Positions 1-8,830 of a stretch of DNA of 64,000 nt are shown piece by piece. Source of the stretch: a candidate division BRC1 bacterium ADurb.Bin183 (GTDB lineage Bacteria > Sumerlaeota > Sumerlaeia > MWCT01); NCBI GenBank assembly GCA_002070185.1, contig MWCT01000012.1, forward strand, positions 39,916-103,915. The letters are read 5' to 3'. Made by a program: the position numbers and the translations under genes. The notes below the pieces were generated by a model that was not told where the DNA came from, ran no database searches, and saw nothing but the letters and a program-made list of their open reading frames with translations. Numbering within the stretch: the first letter of the stretch is position 1; each line of letters begins with the position of its first letter.

Positions 1-333
1 ATTTTCTTGAATGCTTTTGCCATCCAGTTTCCAAACAAAAACGGCATTCGGCGATGGGATATTTCCCTGATTAATAACATGCGCCGTGAATACAGCGGCG
101 ACGCCGGGTTCGAGCCAATGATTTCGGGGACGGGGCGCATTGCTTTTAAGCAGAGGAAGACCGTCTTTGATTTCAATTTGTCCAATCCATGAAGGGTTTT
201 GAGGTTCTCGCTGTATAAAGGCGATGGATAAATCAGAAGCCTGCGCGAGAGGATCGAGTGCAAACCCGCTGATATATATATTCCCCAAAAGCAATATACA
301 AATGAAACACAAACTCTTCTGTTTCATCAACAT
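1..333 (-). CDS. Secreted protein with possible CARDB-like domain, N-terminal part only
   Basis: An open frame runs from an ATG at 333 off the left edge of the window, giving 111 residues with no stop. GGAAG lies just upstream of the ATG. The first 25 or so residues (MLMKQKSLCF, then a run of Ile/Leu) form a signal peptide that could be cut after SGFA. The mature part contains PGVAAVFTAHVINQGN followed by VFVWKLDG. This resembles the start of a CARDB-type Ig-like adhesion fold, in which a protein states that something is gained by having an argument beyond its terms; the fold call is tentative. The gene starts 13 bases after the Nudix stop codon, so it is probably the last visible member of the cls operon. 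Its full length and function cannot be seen. Confidence 0.6.
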   Translation of the reverse strand, partial: MLMKQKSLCFICILLLGNIYISGFALDPLAQASDLSIAFIQREPQNPSWIGQIEIKDGLPLLKSNAPRPRNHWLEPGVAAVFTAHVINQGNIPSPNAVFVWKLDGKSIQEN

Positions 334-346
334 CTTCCTTTGACCT

Positions 347-808
347 TCAATAATAAAAACACACGTCATATCCTTTGAGTTTGCCGTTTTTGTAAATAAA
401 TCGTCCTGAGAAAAATGCTTTTTCCTCAAGCCATGGCAAAAATATTCTATCTCCTTCCCACAACGGAAGATTAAGCAATTGCTCGTCTTCTATCCATTCA
501 AGGCGCCCTTCATTAGAATCAATTAAATTTCCCTCATACTTATAGGCTGTAAAAACAAACGCATACCAGTCGTTTTCACCATCAAATTCAGGGAACGTCA
601 AAAGTCCCCGCAGGTGCGGATTTTTTATAATCAAGCCGCTTTCTTCGCGCACCTCGCGGATAACTCCATCTTCTGGGGTCTCCCCTTTTTCCATTTTTCC
701 GCCCAGACCATTCCACTTATTGGCATGGATATCATTGTTTTTTTTAATGCGATGGAGCATCAATGTTTTTCCGTCTTTTTTGATATAACACAACGTTGCA
801 AGTATCAT
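347..808 (-). CDS. Nudix hydrolase, probable 8-oxo-dGTP/NTP pyrophosphohydrolase
   Basis: This 153-residue protein has a perfect Nudix box at residues 37-59: G37, E43, R51-E52, E55-E56, G58 and L59, fitting GX5EX7REUXEEXGU. The N-terminal strand (ATLCYIKKDGKTLMLHR) and the motif NKWNGLGGKMEKGE are typical of the MutT/MTH1-like branch that cleans oxidised nucleotides. The substrate cannot be fixed from sequence; other nucleoside triphosphates or diphosphates are possible. Its ATG overlaps the stop of the upstream membrane glycosyltransferase by four bases, so the two are translationally coupled. No signal peptide is present, so it should act in the cytoplasm. Confidence 0.85.
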   Translation of the reverse strand: MILATLCYIKKDGKTLMLHRIKKNNDIHANKWNGLGGKMEKGETPEDGVIREVREESGLIIKNPHLRGLLTFPEFDGENDWYAFVFTAYKYEGNLIDSNEGRLEWIEDEQLLNLPLWEGDRIFLPWLEEKAFFSGRFIYKNGKLKGYDVCFYY

Positions 809-2238
809 TTTAATATCCTTTTAAAAACGCGCAGAGTCACGTCTTTGCCTGGAACAAGAAACATAACCTCATACAGGCTGGCACCTTCTCCCACACTTTT
901 GAAGGAAATCGGCTCGTTTAATTTTTCCAATGTTTCGTCTCCCTTCATATAATGGCTGTTAATAATAATCATGGGGCGATACATGGCTGCAAGATAATCA
1001 TACCGGTAAAAAGCCTCTTTAGGCATATTCCTGTGTATCAACCCTGCCGGGTCGAGAAATAAATATTCGGGCAAATAATATCCAAAAATACCGATTTCAT
1101 CGGCGAGGATCTTGTTTCCTTTCGGGACTTTTTGCCTGATTTGATTAATCGCCATGATTGATTGATTGTATCGCTCTTGATTGAATATGTTCATATCAGG
1201 CAATGCCCAAAGCCTCCATAAAAGCAATGCAAGAAATAGCGAGTATAAGACTTTTTCGGGAATTGGTTTCAATAAATATCCGCGCAGAAAACGAGCGATA
1301 CCGTATATCCCTGCTCCCATCATAAAAGGGTAAAGCAACCATAAGGTATAATAATACCAGCGATAACTTCCGGGGACGCCTAAATACCAGTAGGCGCCTT
1401 GATGAATGACACACCACACAAGAGGCATCCAATATTTTTTGTAAGGGAAAAAAATCAAACCGCCCAGAGCAAAAAACGAAGTCGTAATGCTGTTTTTGTT
1501 TAGGAAAAACTCCTTTAAGGTGCTGAAAAACCCTCGGGCAAAAGAAATCCATCGGTCGGGGCGTATGCCTTGCCTTGCTTTGGCATAAAGCGTATTGGGG
1601 AAGAAATCCCCGAAATATGATTTGCTGAAAATGAACCATGGTGCAAGAATCAGCAATCCCGGAATCAACGCGCCATACATTATCCTTTTCTTGCGCAAGA
1701 AAAGATATCCGGTTAAGAGCAAATAAAAAAGCATCCCCTCCATCCGGGTCAGGGCATAGAAACATTGGAAAATTGCCGAAGCCGTCCATTTTTCCTTTTC
1801 GTAAAAATACAATGATGCCATGATACAAAAAAAACAAAGAGGCACCTCATTGCCCCAGAGTTGCTTCAACGGAAGAAAAACGAAAAGCGCCAGACCAGCC
1901 GCATAGCCAATTAATTCATTTCCTTTCTGCTTGAAATACAAAAAGCAAAAAATCGCCGCGCCAAATAGCGCAAGCGCATTTATCAAGCGCAATGACCAGA
2001 CAGGTGAAATTCCTATTTTGATACATGCCGCTGAGAGAATGGCGAGCAAAGGCGTGGTCGTTCCCAAAACTTTTTCCCCTTCATTGAAAACAAAACCTTT
2101 TCCAGCAGCCAGATTAGCGGCATAACGAAGCGTGATATAAAAATCATCCATATAAACCTGATATGTGGATAAGGCATAACAGGCGGCAAGTCCAGCAAGG
2201 ACAGGCATCAAATATTTATTGAGTTTCGGTTGAACCAT
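805..2238 (-). CDS. Polytopic membrane glycosyltransferase, GT-C fold
   Basis: This 477-residue protein has about ten hydrophobic segments. The first external loop carries MDDFYITLRYAANLAAG, which matches the DDxxxxxRYxxN signature of lipid-phosphosugar-dependent GT-C enzymes related to AftB and GT87/GT39 proteins. FFPNTLYAKA further on is also common in that group. Such enzymes move a sugar from a polyprenyl-phosphate donor to an acceptor on the outer face of the cytoplasmic membrane. Neither sugar nor acceptor can be inferred. The start codon overlaps the cls stop by one base (TAATG) and the stop overlaps the Nudix start, so it sits inside a tight operon. Confidence 0.75.
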   Translation of the reverse strand: MVQPKLNKYLMPVLAGLAACYALSTYQVYMDDFYITLRYAANLAAGKGFVFNEGEKVLGTTTPLLAILSAACIKIGISPVWSLRLINALALFGAAIFCFLYFKQKGNELIGYAAGLALFVFLPLKQLWGNEVPLCFFCIMASLYFYEKEKWTASAIFQCFYALTRMEGMLFYLLLTGYLFLRKKRIMYGALIPGLLILAPWFIFSKSYFGDFFPNTLYAKARQGIRPDRWISFARGFFSTLKEFFLNKNSITTSFFALGGLIFFPYKKYWMPLVWCVIHQGAYWYLGVPGSYRWYYYTLWLLYPFMMGAGIYGIARFLRGYLLKPIPEKVLYSLFLALLLWRLWALPDMNIFNQERYNQSIMAINQIRQKVPKGNKILADEIGIFGYYLPEYLFLDPAGLIHRNMPKEAFYRYDYLAAMYRPMIIINSHYMKGDETLEKLNEPISFKSVGEGASLYEVMFLVPGKDVTLRVFKRILK

Positions 2239-3680
2239 TACAATATCGGTGAAAACAACCTACAGGCGTTTTCCGCCGCATGAATCCATCCGGGGCGTTT
2301 TTTAAATATCGCTCCATTGACCTCTTCTGAATCAGCCAAATCCTGCAAAAATCTGTTCTCAAGTTCGGCGATAAGAACCGGGGAATAAATCAAACAATTA
2401 ACCTCGAAATCAAGATGAAGGCTGCGGATGTTAAAGTTTGCCGTTCCCACAGAGGCGAGCAAGCCATCTGCCAGAATGACTTTGGCGTGGAACATCCCCT
2501 TTCCATATCGCCAGATTCGGACGCCGGCGGCGAGCATTTCTTCCCAGTAGTAACGCGCAGCCAGATAAGGAAGCCATTGATCCGGCGGCTGCCCTTGCGT
2601 GAGAAGCCGAACATCCACTCCCATATTGGCAGCCATGCGAAGTCCGTCTATCATAGTTTCATCAGGGATAAAATATGGCGTGGAAATCCAAAGCCGCTGC
2701 CTTGCTCGCGCCGCAACGGTGTAATACCATTCTCGGATGGCGTTAACATCCTGATCCGGTCCGCCGGAAATTATCTGCAAGGCATAGCCCTGAGATGCCG
2801 TTGCATCGGGGAAAGACTCCTCATCCGGCTCAATCTGCTCATGAGAGGCAAAGTTCCAGTCTTCGGCAAACACATAAGCGAGATTGCCGACGGTTGGTCC
2901 CAAAATTTTGAGATGGGTATCCCTCCAGTATCCCAAATTAGGATCTTCACCCAGATACTCTTTTCCGATGTTCATCCCGCCAATAAAACCGGTTTTGCCG
3001 TCCACAACAAGGATTTTGCGGTGGTTTCGCAAATTGACCTGAATGCGGCGGCGAAGGATGTTTATCGGCAGGAAAGGCGCGGCTCTTCCGCCTGCCTGAA
3101 TCAGCGGTTCAAGGGTTGATTTGCGAAGTTTGTGCGAACCGATGGCATCATAGAGCAGCCGAACCTTTACGCCTTGTTTTGCTTTTGCCGCCATGCGTTC
3201 AATGAATTGTTTGCCAACGTGATCATTTTGGAATATGTATGATTGAAGATAAATATATTTTTTTGCTGAATCAATTGCCTGATACATCGCGCCGTAAGCG
3301 CTGTTTCCCTCATAATATAAAGAAACTTCGTTGCCGGATGTAGCGGGAATATTCGTGAGCTTTGTCATTAACTCTCGGAGCGGAGACCAATATTCAGAAA
3401 GCGCGCCGGCGGGATATGTGGCGGCGCTTTTGGACAAAGTGGGGCATAATGTGTGGAATCTCCGCCGTTGGCGTTTTTTGCGTTTCAAAGGACGATGAAT
3501 GTGATTGTTGCCAAATAAAATAAATGCGATCGCGCCGATAAACGGCAGAAAAATAATAGCAAGACTCCATGCAAGGGCTGATACCGGCTCCCTTTTTCTT
3601 TTCAGCGCAGTCAATACCAATCCCAGGGTTATCAAATAGCCGCATACTGAGATTATTTCCAATAAAAGTTTATTAGACAT
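2238..3680 (-). CDS. cls: Cardiolipin synthase, two HKD motifs
   Basis: This protein makes cardiolipin by transferring phosphatidyl groups at the cytoplasmic membrane. Residues 1-60 hold two transmembrane helices, followed by a very basic stretch (RPLKRKKRQRRR). Two phospholipase-D HKD motifs are present: H220-K222-D227 in NHRKILVVDG and H398-K400-D405 in FHAKVILADG. Both are followed by the usual FIGGMNIG and SVGTANFN segments. The length (480) is normal for bacterial Cls. It is the first gene of an operon with a glycosyltransferase and a Nudix hydrolase. It is preceded by a 467-base region containing a promoter-like sequence and a structured element. Confidence 0.93.
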   Translation of the reverse strand: MSNKLLLEIISVCGYLITLGLVLTALKRKREPVSALAWSLAIIFLPFIGAIAFILFGNNHIHRPLKRKKRQRRRFHTLCPTLSKSAATYPAGALSEYWSPLRELMTKLTNIPATSGNEVSLYYEGNSAYGAMYQAIDSAKKYIYLQSYIFQNDHVGKQFIERMAAKAKQGVKVRLLYDAIGSHKLRKSTLEPLIQAGGRAAPFLPINILRRRIQVNLRNHRKILVVDGKTGFIGGMNIGKEYLGEDPNLGYWRDTHLKILGPTVGNLAYVFAEDWNFASHEQIEPDEESFPDATASQGYALQIISGGPDQDVNAIREWYYTVAARARQRLWISTPYFIPDETMIDGLRMAANMGVDVRLLTQGQPPDQWLPYLAARYYWEEMLAAGVRIWRYGKGMFHAKVILADGLLASVGTANFNIRSLHLDFEVNCLIYSPVLIAELENRFLQDLADSEEVNGAIFKKRPGWIHAAENACRLFSPIL

Positions 3681-3946
3681 CAGCCCTTCTCTTTTCGCTC
3701 ATGCCGCTATAAACAATAATCGAGTTTTTTTGCGATGGCGTTTTTTTGAATTTGCACATGTGTCAAATATCCGCTGGAATTTGTTCTCTTCATTCTTTTT
3801 TCATTTTGAACACGGGGATGATTCCAATACCGCCATCAGCCCGTTTTTACAAGTATTCCATTATATGTGGAAAAAATTTGTTTGACGGATTTGGCGCCGC
3901 ATAATTTTTGGGATCGCCTGCGAAAAACAAAAAATATCTAAACCGC

Positions 3947-4027
3947 GATTTTATCAACAATCACAATTGGGGGCAATATTATCGTCAACGTTTTTTGACG
4001 CCCGCTGTGTGATTGCCAATAATAATC
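3947..4027 (-). ncRNA. Candidate structured 5' leader of cls (nested inverted repeats)
   Basis: The region folds by eye into nested helices. The outer pair is GATT/AATC plus TTAT/ATAA. A perfect 8-bp stem follows, 3958-3965 (CAATCACA) with 4008-4015 (TGTGATTG). Inside it are two small hairpins: ATTG/CAAT at 3966-3977 and CGTCAA/TTGACG at 3983-4000. The result looks like a three-way junction of about 80 nt. A minus-strand promoter candidate would start transcription near 4015, right at the base of the 8-bp stem. No match to a known riboswitch class was recognised. A small palindromic mobile repeat is an alternative. Confidence 0.4.
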
Positions 4028-4051
4028 TTGGGATTTACGCCACTGTGTCAA
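4022..4051 (-). promoter_or_regulatory. Candidate sigma70-type promoter for cls operon
   Basis: On the minus strand, TTGACA (4051-4046) is separated by 18 bases from GATTAT (4027-4022), a four-of-six match to TATAAT. The predicted start lies near 4015, giving a leader of about 335 nt before cls. This is a pattern match only. Confidence 0.4.
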
Positions 4052-4147
4052 GTCCAAAACCGGTTAACGGCAGGGTTTATGAATTTAAAAGATTAAACAA
4101 ACCTTCCCAAGCAATTTGTTGGGACCTTTGAAAGATGAAGGGGGCGA

Positions 4148-5281
4148 TTATTTTGATGTGAGGAGGTTTTGATAAAGGGCTAAATACTGTTCCGCCGTGT
4201 TGGCGATATTGAATTTTGAAAGAACCCGCTGACGCCCCGCCGTTCCGAATGCTTTCCGTTTTTCTGGGTTATCGAGGAGATGGCAGATTTTATCCGATAG
4301 CGCGTCCGAATCCCGAGGCGGGACAATAAAACCGCAAACGCCATCTTCAACTATTTCCGGCAATCCTCCGCTGTTTGCGGCGACAACAGGCACCTCGCAA
4401 GAAAGCGCCTCCGCCGCGGTCAGTCCGAAAGATTCCGTCAGGCTTGGCTGAACCAGTATATCCAAAGATGCGATAAGTCGAGACGTCAAACCCGCGACAT
4501 GCCCCAGAAATTTGACGCGTTTATGGAGTCCGAGTTTTTCAACTTCCTCTTCCATTTTTTTGCGCAATGCGCCTTCTCCGACTATGATGGCAAGCAATTC
4601 AGGGAAATGAATAAATACTTTGGGAAGGGCGTTGATAAAATATTGAATACCTTTCATTTCAATTAGATTGCCCACAAAACCGATCATGTTTGTGACGTGC
4701 ATATCGCAGATATAGTTTCGATAATTTTCTTTTTCATATCGGGTCATGGGGAAATATACGTTTGTATCCACGCCGTTATGAATACGCACAACTTTTTGTT
4801 CGGGAAGTCCTTCAGCCAGAAGGCATGATTTCACATAATCGCTCACGGCGATGATTGCCTTTGCATGATGGGAGGTGCGAATATAGCATTTTTTCACAAG
4901 GGCTCTTACGGCTTTCCCCCAGTGCGCCCAAGCATGGATGCCATGTTCTGTGGATACAACAACGGGGATAGACGCCTCTTTTGCCGCCAGACGCCCGACG
5001 ATATCCGCCCGCACAAGGTTTGTGTGAAGGACATCAAATGGTTCATGGCGCAAGAGTTTTTTCAGGGCTAAATATTTCGGATAGTCCCAAAAGCCTTTCA
5101 TCCCAATAAAATAAGTCGGGATTCCCTTGTTGATAAAACTTTCCCTAAGGACGCCGTCTCTGGACAAGGCGGCGCAATAAACCCGCGCATCTTCATGAGA
5201 AGCAAGGTGCGCGGCGATCCGGTTAATTAGCAATCCCGGACCGTCATCTTTATAGGCGTTGAGCAGGTAGAGTATCTTCAA
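4148..5281 (-). CDS. Glycosyltransferase family 4 (GT-B fold)
   Basis: This 377-residue cytoplasmic or membrane-associated enzyme has the two-domain GT-B layout. The N-terminal Rossmann half starts MKILYLLNAYKDDGPG. The C-terminal donor-binding half carries IGFVGNLIEMKG, IVGEGALR and the EX7E motif (E283, E291 in TESFGLTAAE). These enzymes transfer a sugar from a nucleotide-sugar to a lipid-linked or surface glycan. The substrate is not predictable. It lies upstream of cls on the same strand but separated by 467 bases, so it is probably a separate unit with its own promoter. Confidence 0.85.
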   Translation of the reverse strand: MKILYLLNAYKDDGPGLLINRIAAHLASHEDARVYCAALSRDGVLRESFINKGIPTYFIGMKGFWDYPKYLALKKLLRHEPFDVLHTNLVRADIVGRLAAKEASIPVVVSTEHGIHAWAHWGKAVRALVKKCYIRTSHHAKAIIAVSDYVKSCLLAEGLPEQKVVRIHNGVDTNVYFPMTRYEKENYRNYICDMHVTNMIGFVGNLIEMKGIQYFINALPKVFIHFPELLAIIVGEGALRKKMEEEVEKLGLHKRVKFLGHVAGLTSRLIASLDILVQPSLTESFGLTAAEALSCEVPVVAANSGGLPEIVEDGVCGFIVPPRDSDALSDKICHLLDNPEKRKAFGTAGRQRVLSKFNIANTAEQYLALYQNLLTSK

Positions 5282-5346
5282 AATTCGGCACCGTTAAGCG
5301 GACAATAAAATATGTTAGCCTGATAACATGTCCATTTCTTAGTTGG

Positions 5347-5376
5347 TATATATTACGTCCCTTTTTCCTAAGTCAA
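5347..5376 (-). promoter_or_regulatory. Candidate promoter for the GT4 gene
   Basis: On the minus strand TTGACT (5376-5371) and TATATA (5352-5347) are 18 bases apart, about 60 bases before the GT4 start codon. The pattern fits a sigma70-type promoter. It lies in the 201-base divergent gap shared with the pentapeptide-DnaJ-TPR gene. Confidence 0.4.
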
Positions 5377-5482
5377 TTTTCATTTTCACCGTCATGAAAT
5401 TTATTCTTGATTTTACTTCGGCGCGGCATCATTGCTTTCGGTAATTTATTTTGTTGAATAACCCATTAAGAGGGATTTCTTT

Positions 5483-6598
5483 ATGGTTGACCCACGCGTT
5501 GAAAAATTTATATTAGGCATCCTCTCTGATGCGGAGCGAGTCGCCCAATGGAACCGTTTTCGTTCAGAAAATAAAATAATTGACCTGAACAAGATAGATT
5601 TGAGCAACAAAGATTTGAAGGAATTCAACTTTACAGATATTGAAATGGCGGCGGCAAATCTTTTCAATGCCGACCTTGCCGGCGCCGACCTTTCCCGCGT
5701 CAATCTGAGTTATGCCAATCTGCAACGTTCCAATCTGGCAAATGCGTTTTTGACAAGCGCCAATCTCAAAGTGGCGGATTTGCGCGGGGTAAACGCGGTT
5801 GATACCAATTTCGACTTTGCCGATTTGACGCACGCCAAATTGAATGGGGCATGGATGGTCGGCTCCAGCTTTGCCGGCGGCAATCTTTCGGGGGCAGACC
5901 TCCGCGGCGCCAATTTAAAATTTGCTAACATGACCAATACAATCCTTGCCGGCGCTAATGTGGAGGAGGCGGATTTGACCAATGTTGAATTAACGCCCGA
6001 GCAAATCAAATCCACAAAAAATTATGGGCGCGCCATCATCCGCGGCGCGCATACCGCTGGGGCATCTTCTACGCCATCCAAGCCTAAAATGAAAACGGAG
6101 GAATCTCACGACGATCTTTTTACAGAAGATGATTGCTATAAAATCCTTGAAGTTTCCAAAGAGGCATCACTGGAAGAAATCGAGCATGCTTACCGTCAGA
6201 AAGCGAAGGAATACCATCCCGACCGTGTGCATAATCTTGGAGAAAAGTTGCGCATTGTCGCCCAGCGCGAGTTCGATCGCGTTCGGCATGCGTATAAATC
6301 GCTGACTCAGCACAAAGTCAAGCCCGCCGAAGCAATGGAAAATATCGTTTCGGGAGAAATCCTCGCGCGTAAAAAGAGCAAGGATCTTCAAATCGAAGAT
6401 TACCTCGAGTTGATTAAAATGAATCCCTATAACGACAAATTGCAATACAATCTTGGGCTTCTTTATTTCCAAAAAGGGTTTGTGGATTTAGCCGTTGATT
6501 CGTATGAAAAGGCGCTGAAGGTCAATCCATACAATGTCCACGCCCAGCACAACCTCCGCGTGGCAAAACTGCTCAAAGCACTTTCGGGCGAAAAATAA
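5483..6598 (+). CDS. Pentapeptide-repeat / DnaJ / TPR fusion protein
   Basis: This 371-residue protein joins three known modules. Residues 35-170 are pentapeptide repeats of the A(D/N)LXX type (for example ADLAGADLSRVNLSYANL), which build a right-handed quadrilateral beta helix. Residues 216-275 are a J domain with the HPD triad at 245-247 (EYHPDRVH), the part that stimulates DnaK ATPase. Residues 305-366 hold TPR-like helices (YNLGLLYFQKGFVDLAVDSYEKAL). A low-complexity linker at 190-212 separates the first two. There is no signal peptide or membrane helix, so it is probably a cytoplasmic co-chaperone. RBS AGAGGG precedes the ATG. The client is unknown, and there is no dnaK or grpE nearby. 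Confidence 0.85.
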   Translation: MVDPRVEKFILGILSDAERVAQWNRFRSENKIIDLNKIDLSNKDLKEFNFTDIEMAAANLFNADLAGADLSRVNLSYANLQRSNLANAFLTSANLKVADLRGVNAVDTNFDFADLTHAKLNGAWMVGSSFAGGNLSGADLRGANLKFANMTNTILAGANVEEADLTNVELTPEQIKSTKNYGRAIIRGAHTAGASSTPSKPKMKTEESHDDLFTEDDCYKILEVSKEASLEEIEHAYRQKAKEYHPDRVHNLGEKLRIVAQREFDRVRHAYKSLTQHKVKPAEAMENIVSGEILARKKSKDLQIEDYLELIKMNPYNDKLQYNLGLLYFQKGFVDLAVDSYEKALKVNPYNVHAQHNLRVAKLLKALSGEK

Positions 6599-6617
6599 AA
6601 ATCAATTTTGTAATTAA

Positions 6618-7778
6618 TTATTTCTTCTTCTGTGCGGCTTCTTTGATGAGCTCCAGCCCGATGATGGTGCGCTGGATCTGGTTTGTCCCTTCGTAGATTT
6701 GGGTAATTTTGGCGTCGCGCATATATTTTTCAACGGGGAATTCGCGCATATATCCATTTCCTCCGCAAATCTGAATGCAGTCAATTGTCGCTTTCATGGC
6801 AACGTCGGATGCGTAACATTTTGCCATGGCTGAAATTTTGGATGCCTCGGGGTCATTGGCATCCACCATCCGCGCCGCTTGATAAACGAGGAGACGCGCA
6901 GCTTCAATCTGCATGGCGCAATCCGCCATCATGTGCTGAATTGCTTGAAAACTTGAGACGGGCTGCCCGAACTGGATGCGGGTGCGCGCGAACTCGATGG
7001 CTTCTTCAAGGGCGCCAGCGGCGATGCCAACTGCTTGGGCGCCGATGCCGGGACGGGATTTGTCAAAGGTGTTCATGGCGATGCGGAATCCGCGATTTTT
7101 TTTGCCGAGCATATTTTCCTTAGGGACGCGGCAGTTTTCAAAACGAAGTTCGCGCGTATCGGAGCAACGAATGCCGAGTTTCTTTTCCTTTGAGCCGACG
7201 ATGAAGCCGGGGAAATCTTTCTCCACGATAAAAACCGAGATGCCGCGCGCGCCTTTGCCCGGTTCAGTGGCGGCGAAAACAGTCAATATGTCAGCCGCGC
7301 CGCCGTTTGTAATCCACTGCTTTGTCCCGTTCAGGATGTAATAATCGCCCTCCTCGCGGGCGGTTGTTTCAATAGAACCGGCGTCGCTCCCAACATTAGG
7401 CTCTGTCAAGGCGAAGGCGGCAAGGTATTCGCCGGAGGCAACCTTTGGCAGGTATTTATTTTTTTGGTCTTCCGTTCCATGTAAAATGATTGGATAGGAA
7501 CCGAGGGCGTTGGCGGCAAAGCAGACTGCCACGCCGCCGCAGATTTTGCTGAGTTCCTCCGTTGCGATGGAAAGTTCCATGCATCCGCCGCCGAGTCCGC
7601 CATATTTTTCTTCGATATAAATGCCCATCATATTGGACTGGGCGAGAATTTTCATAATTTCATAAGGATATACTTCCTCCTCATCCAGCCTTGCGCGCTC
7701 AGGTTTAACTTTTTCGATGGCAATCTCCCGCGCCAAATCGCGGATGTCCTGCTGAACTTCATTAAAACCGTAATCCAT
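6618..7778 (-). CDS. Acyl-CoA dehydrogenase (FAD-dependent)
   Basis: It oxidises acyl-CoA to trans-2-enoyl-CoA and passes electrons to an electron-transfer flavoprotein. The fold order is clear: an alpha N-terminal domain, the beta middle domain with AFALTEPNVGSDAGS and TKQWITNGGAAD, and the C-terminal helical domain with ARTRIQFGQPVSSFQAIQH and QICGGNGYMREFPVEKYMRDAKI. IYEGTNQIQR holds the glutamate used as the catalytic base in short-chain and branched-chain members. I place the start at the ATG at 7778 (MDYGFNE), after AAAGGGATAAGGAT, giving 386 residues; an upstream in-frame start at 7829 would add 17 untypical residues. Acyl-chain specificity is unknown. It has no etf genes nearby. Confidence 0.9.
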   Translation of the reverse strand: MDYGFNEVQQDIRDLAREIAIEKVKPERARLDEEEVYPYEIMKILAQSNMMGIYIEEKYGGLGGGCMELSIATEELSKICGGVAVCFAANALGSYPIILHGTEDQKNKYLPKVASGEYLAAFALTEPNVGSDAGSIETTAREEGDYYILNGTKQWITNGGAADILTVFAATEPGKGARGISVFIVEKDFPGFIVGSKEKKLGIRCSDTRELRFENCRVPKENMLGKKNRGFRIAMNTFDKSRPGIGAQAVGIAAGALEEAIEFARTRIQFGQPVSSFQAIQHMMADCAMQIEAARLLVYQAARMVDANDPEASKISAMAKCYASDVAMKATIDCIQICGGNGYMREFPVEKYMRDAKITQIYEGTNQIQRTIIGLELIKEAAQKKK

Positions 7779-7912
7779 ATCCTTATCCCTTTCTTCATAT
7801 AAAATTATGAGATTTATCTCTTTTAGCAAAGCCTCAAAGTCAATTGGAAAAATGCAAAGATTTTTGATGATTTGCCAGCCCTAAAAAAAGTTTGATTTGA
7901 GGGCGAGGAATT

Positions 7913-8809
7913 CTAAAATAATTCCGAACAGATGACGCCCGCAACAATGAGTATGCCACCCAAAATCTGCGGGATGGTCATTTGTTCGTTCAGGATGAGG
8001 TATCCAAGAATCGCCACAAGAAGCGGCTCGGCGCTGTATATCAACGCCGCCCTTGTCGAGGTTGTAAATTTCTGATATTGGTTTTGCAAGAGTGTTGTCA
8101 AAAGGGTGCAAAATAATCCTAAAAATATTACAATCGCCGCTAATTGGAATTCGGGAAGAATAATCCTCTCCCCTGCTGCAGCAAAATATATCCAGCACAG
8201 AACCGCCATGGCGACAAACTGGACGAAAACAAAGGGGAGTATCTGGATGCCTCTGGTTGTGTAGTAAGAAAGCAGCACGATATAAAAACCCCACGTAACG
8301 GCGCAAATCAGGGTCATGATATCGCCGCGGTTGATGGCGCTTTGTTCCGCAAAGGGATTCAAAAGCAGATATAGCCCTGTCAGGGCAAGAAACGTCCCCA
8401 CAATCGAGCCCAAAGGGGGGATTTTCTTTTCGATGGCGATGGATAGAAAGGGAATGAATATAATGGAGAGCGCAGTGATAAATCCGCTTTTGGTTGTGGT
8501 TGTGTATTGCAGACCTATCGTCTGAGTCAGAAAAGCGACGTAAAGCAAAGCGCCCAGCAAGATGCCAGCGCGCAATTCGATCTTTTTAATCTGTTGAATG
8601 ATTTTGGGCTTCCAAAGGAACAACGCTATGGCGCTGATGGTAAATCGGTATGTTATGAGGGAATTGGGCGTAAATGACGCGCCTTTCCAATATTGCGGGG
8701 TGATTGCCCGTTGAACGAGTATAAACGTTGTGCTCCAAAGGATTGTGACAAAAACCAGAACCCCTTCTGCGATAAAGTGATTAGGCGCGAGTTCGTTTTT
8801 TTTCAGCAC
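7913..8809 (-). CDS. EamA/DMT-family membrane transporter
   Basis: A protein of 298 residues with ten hydrophobic helices arranged as two EamA repeats (about residues 10-145 and 155-295). Motifs such as YTTTTKSGFITALSIIFIP and TSTRAALIYSAEPLLVAILGYLILNEQ are typical of drug/metabolite exporters of this family. The exported compound cannot be predicted. I favour the GTG at 8809, preceded by AAAGGGGG at good spacing; another in-frame GTG at 8827 has a poorer site and would add six residues. The gene is the first one left of the repeat-flanked insert. Confidence 0.85.
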   Translation of the reverse strand: MLKKNELAPNHFIAEGVLVFVTILWSTTFILVQRAITPQYWKGASFTPNSLITYRFTISAIALFLWKPKIIQQIKKIELRAGILLGALLYVAFLTQTIGLQYTTTTKSGFITALSIIFIPFLSIAIEKKIPPLGSIVGTFLALTGLYLLLNPFAEQSAINRGDIMTLICAVTWGFYIVLLSYYTTRGIQILPFVFVQFVAMAVLCWIYFAAAGERIILPEFQLAAIVIFLGLFCTLLTTLLQNQYQKFTTSTRAALIYSAEPLLVAILGYLILNEQMTIPQILGGILIVAGVICSELF

Positions 8810-8830
8810 TGCTCCCCCTTTAATCACCTT

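Larger units (their letters stand above)
3681..4147. other. Gene-free region upstream of cls
   Basis: These 467 bases have no supportable gene. They lie between the stop of the GT4 glycosyltransferase and the start of cls, both on the minus strand. They contain a minus-strand promoter-like sequence (4022-4051) and the nested inverted repeat (3947-4027) listed separately. The rest, 3681-3946, is AT-rich with no feature I can support. Confidence 0.6.

Noticed and set aside
2415..3119. 234-codon plus-strand open frame opposite cls
   Set aside because: Entirely inside cls, low-probability protein sequence, no RBS. A shadow of the real gene.
4109..4126. Hairpin CCCAA/TTGGG as a terminator
   Set aside because: Only five base pairs and no T-run on either strand.
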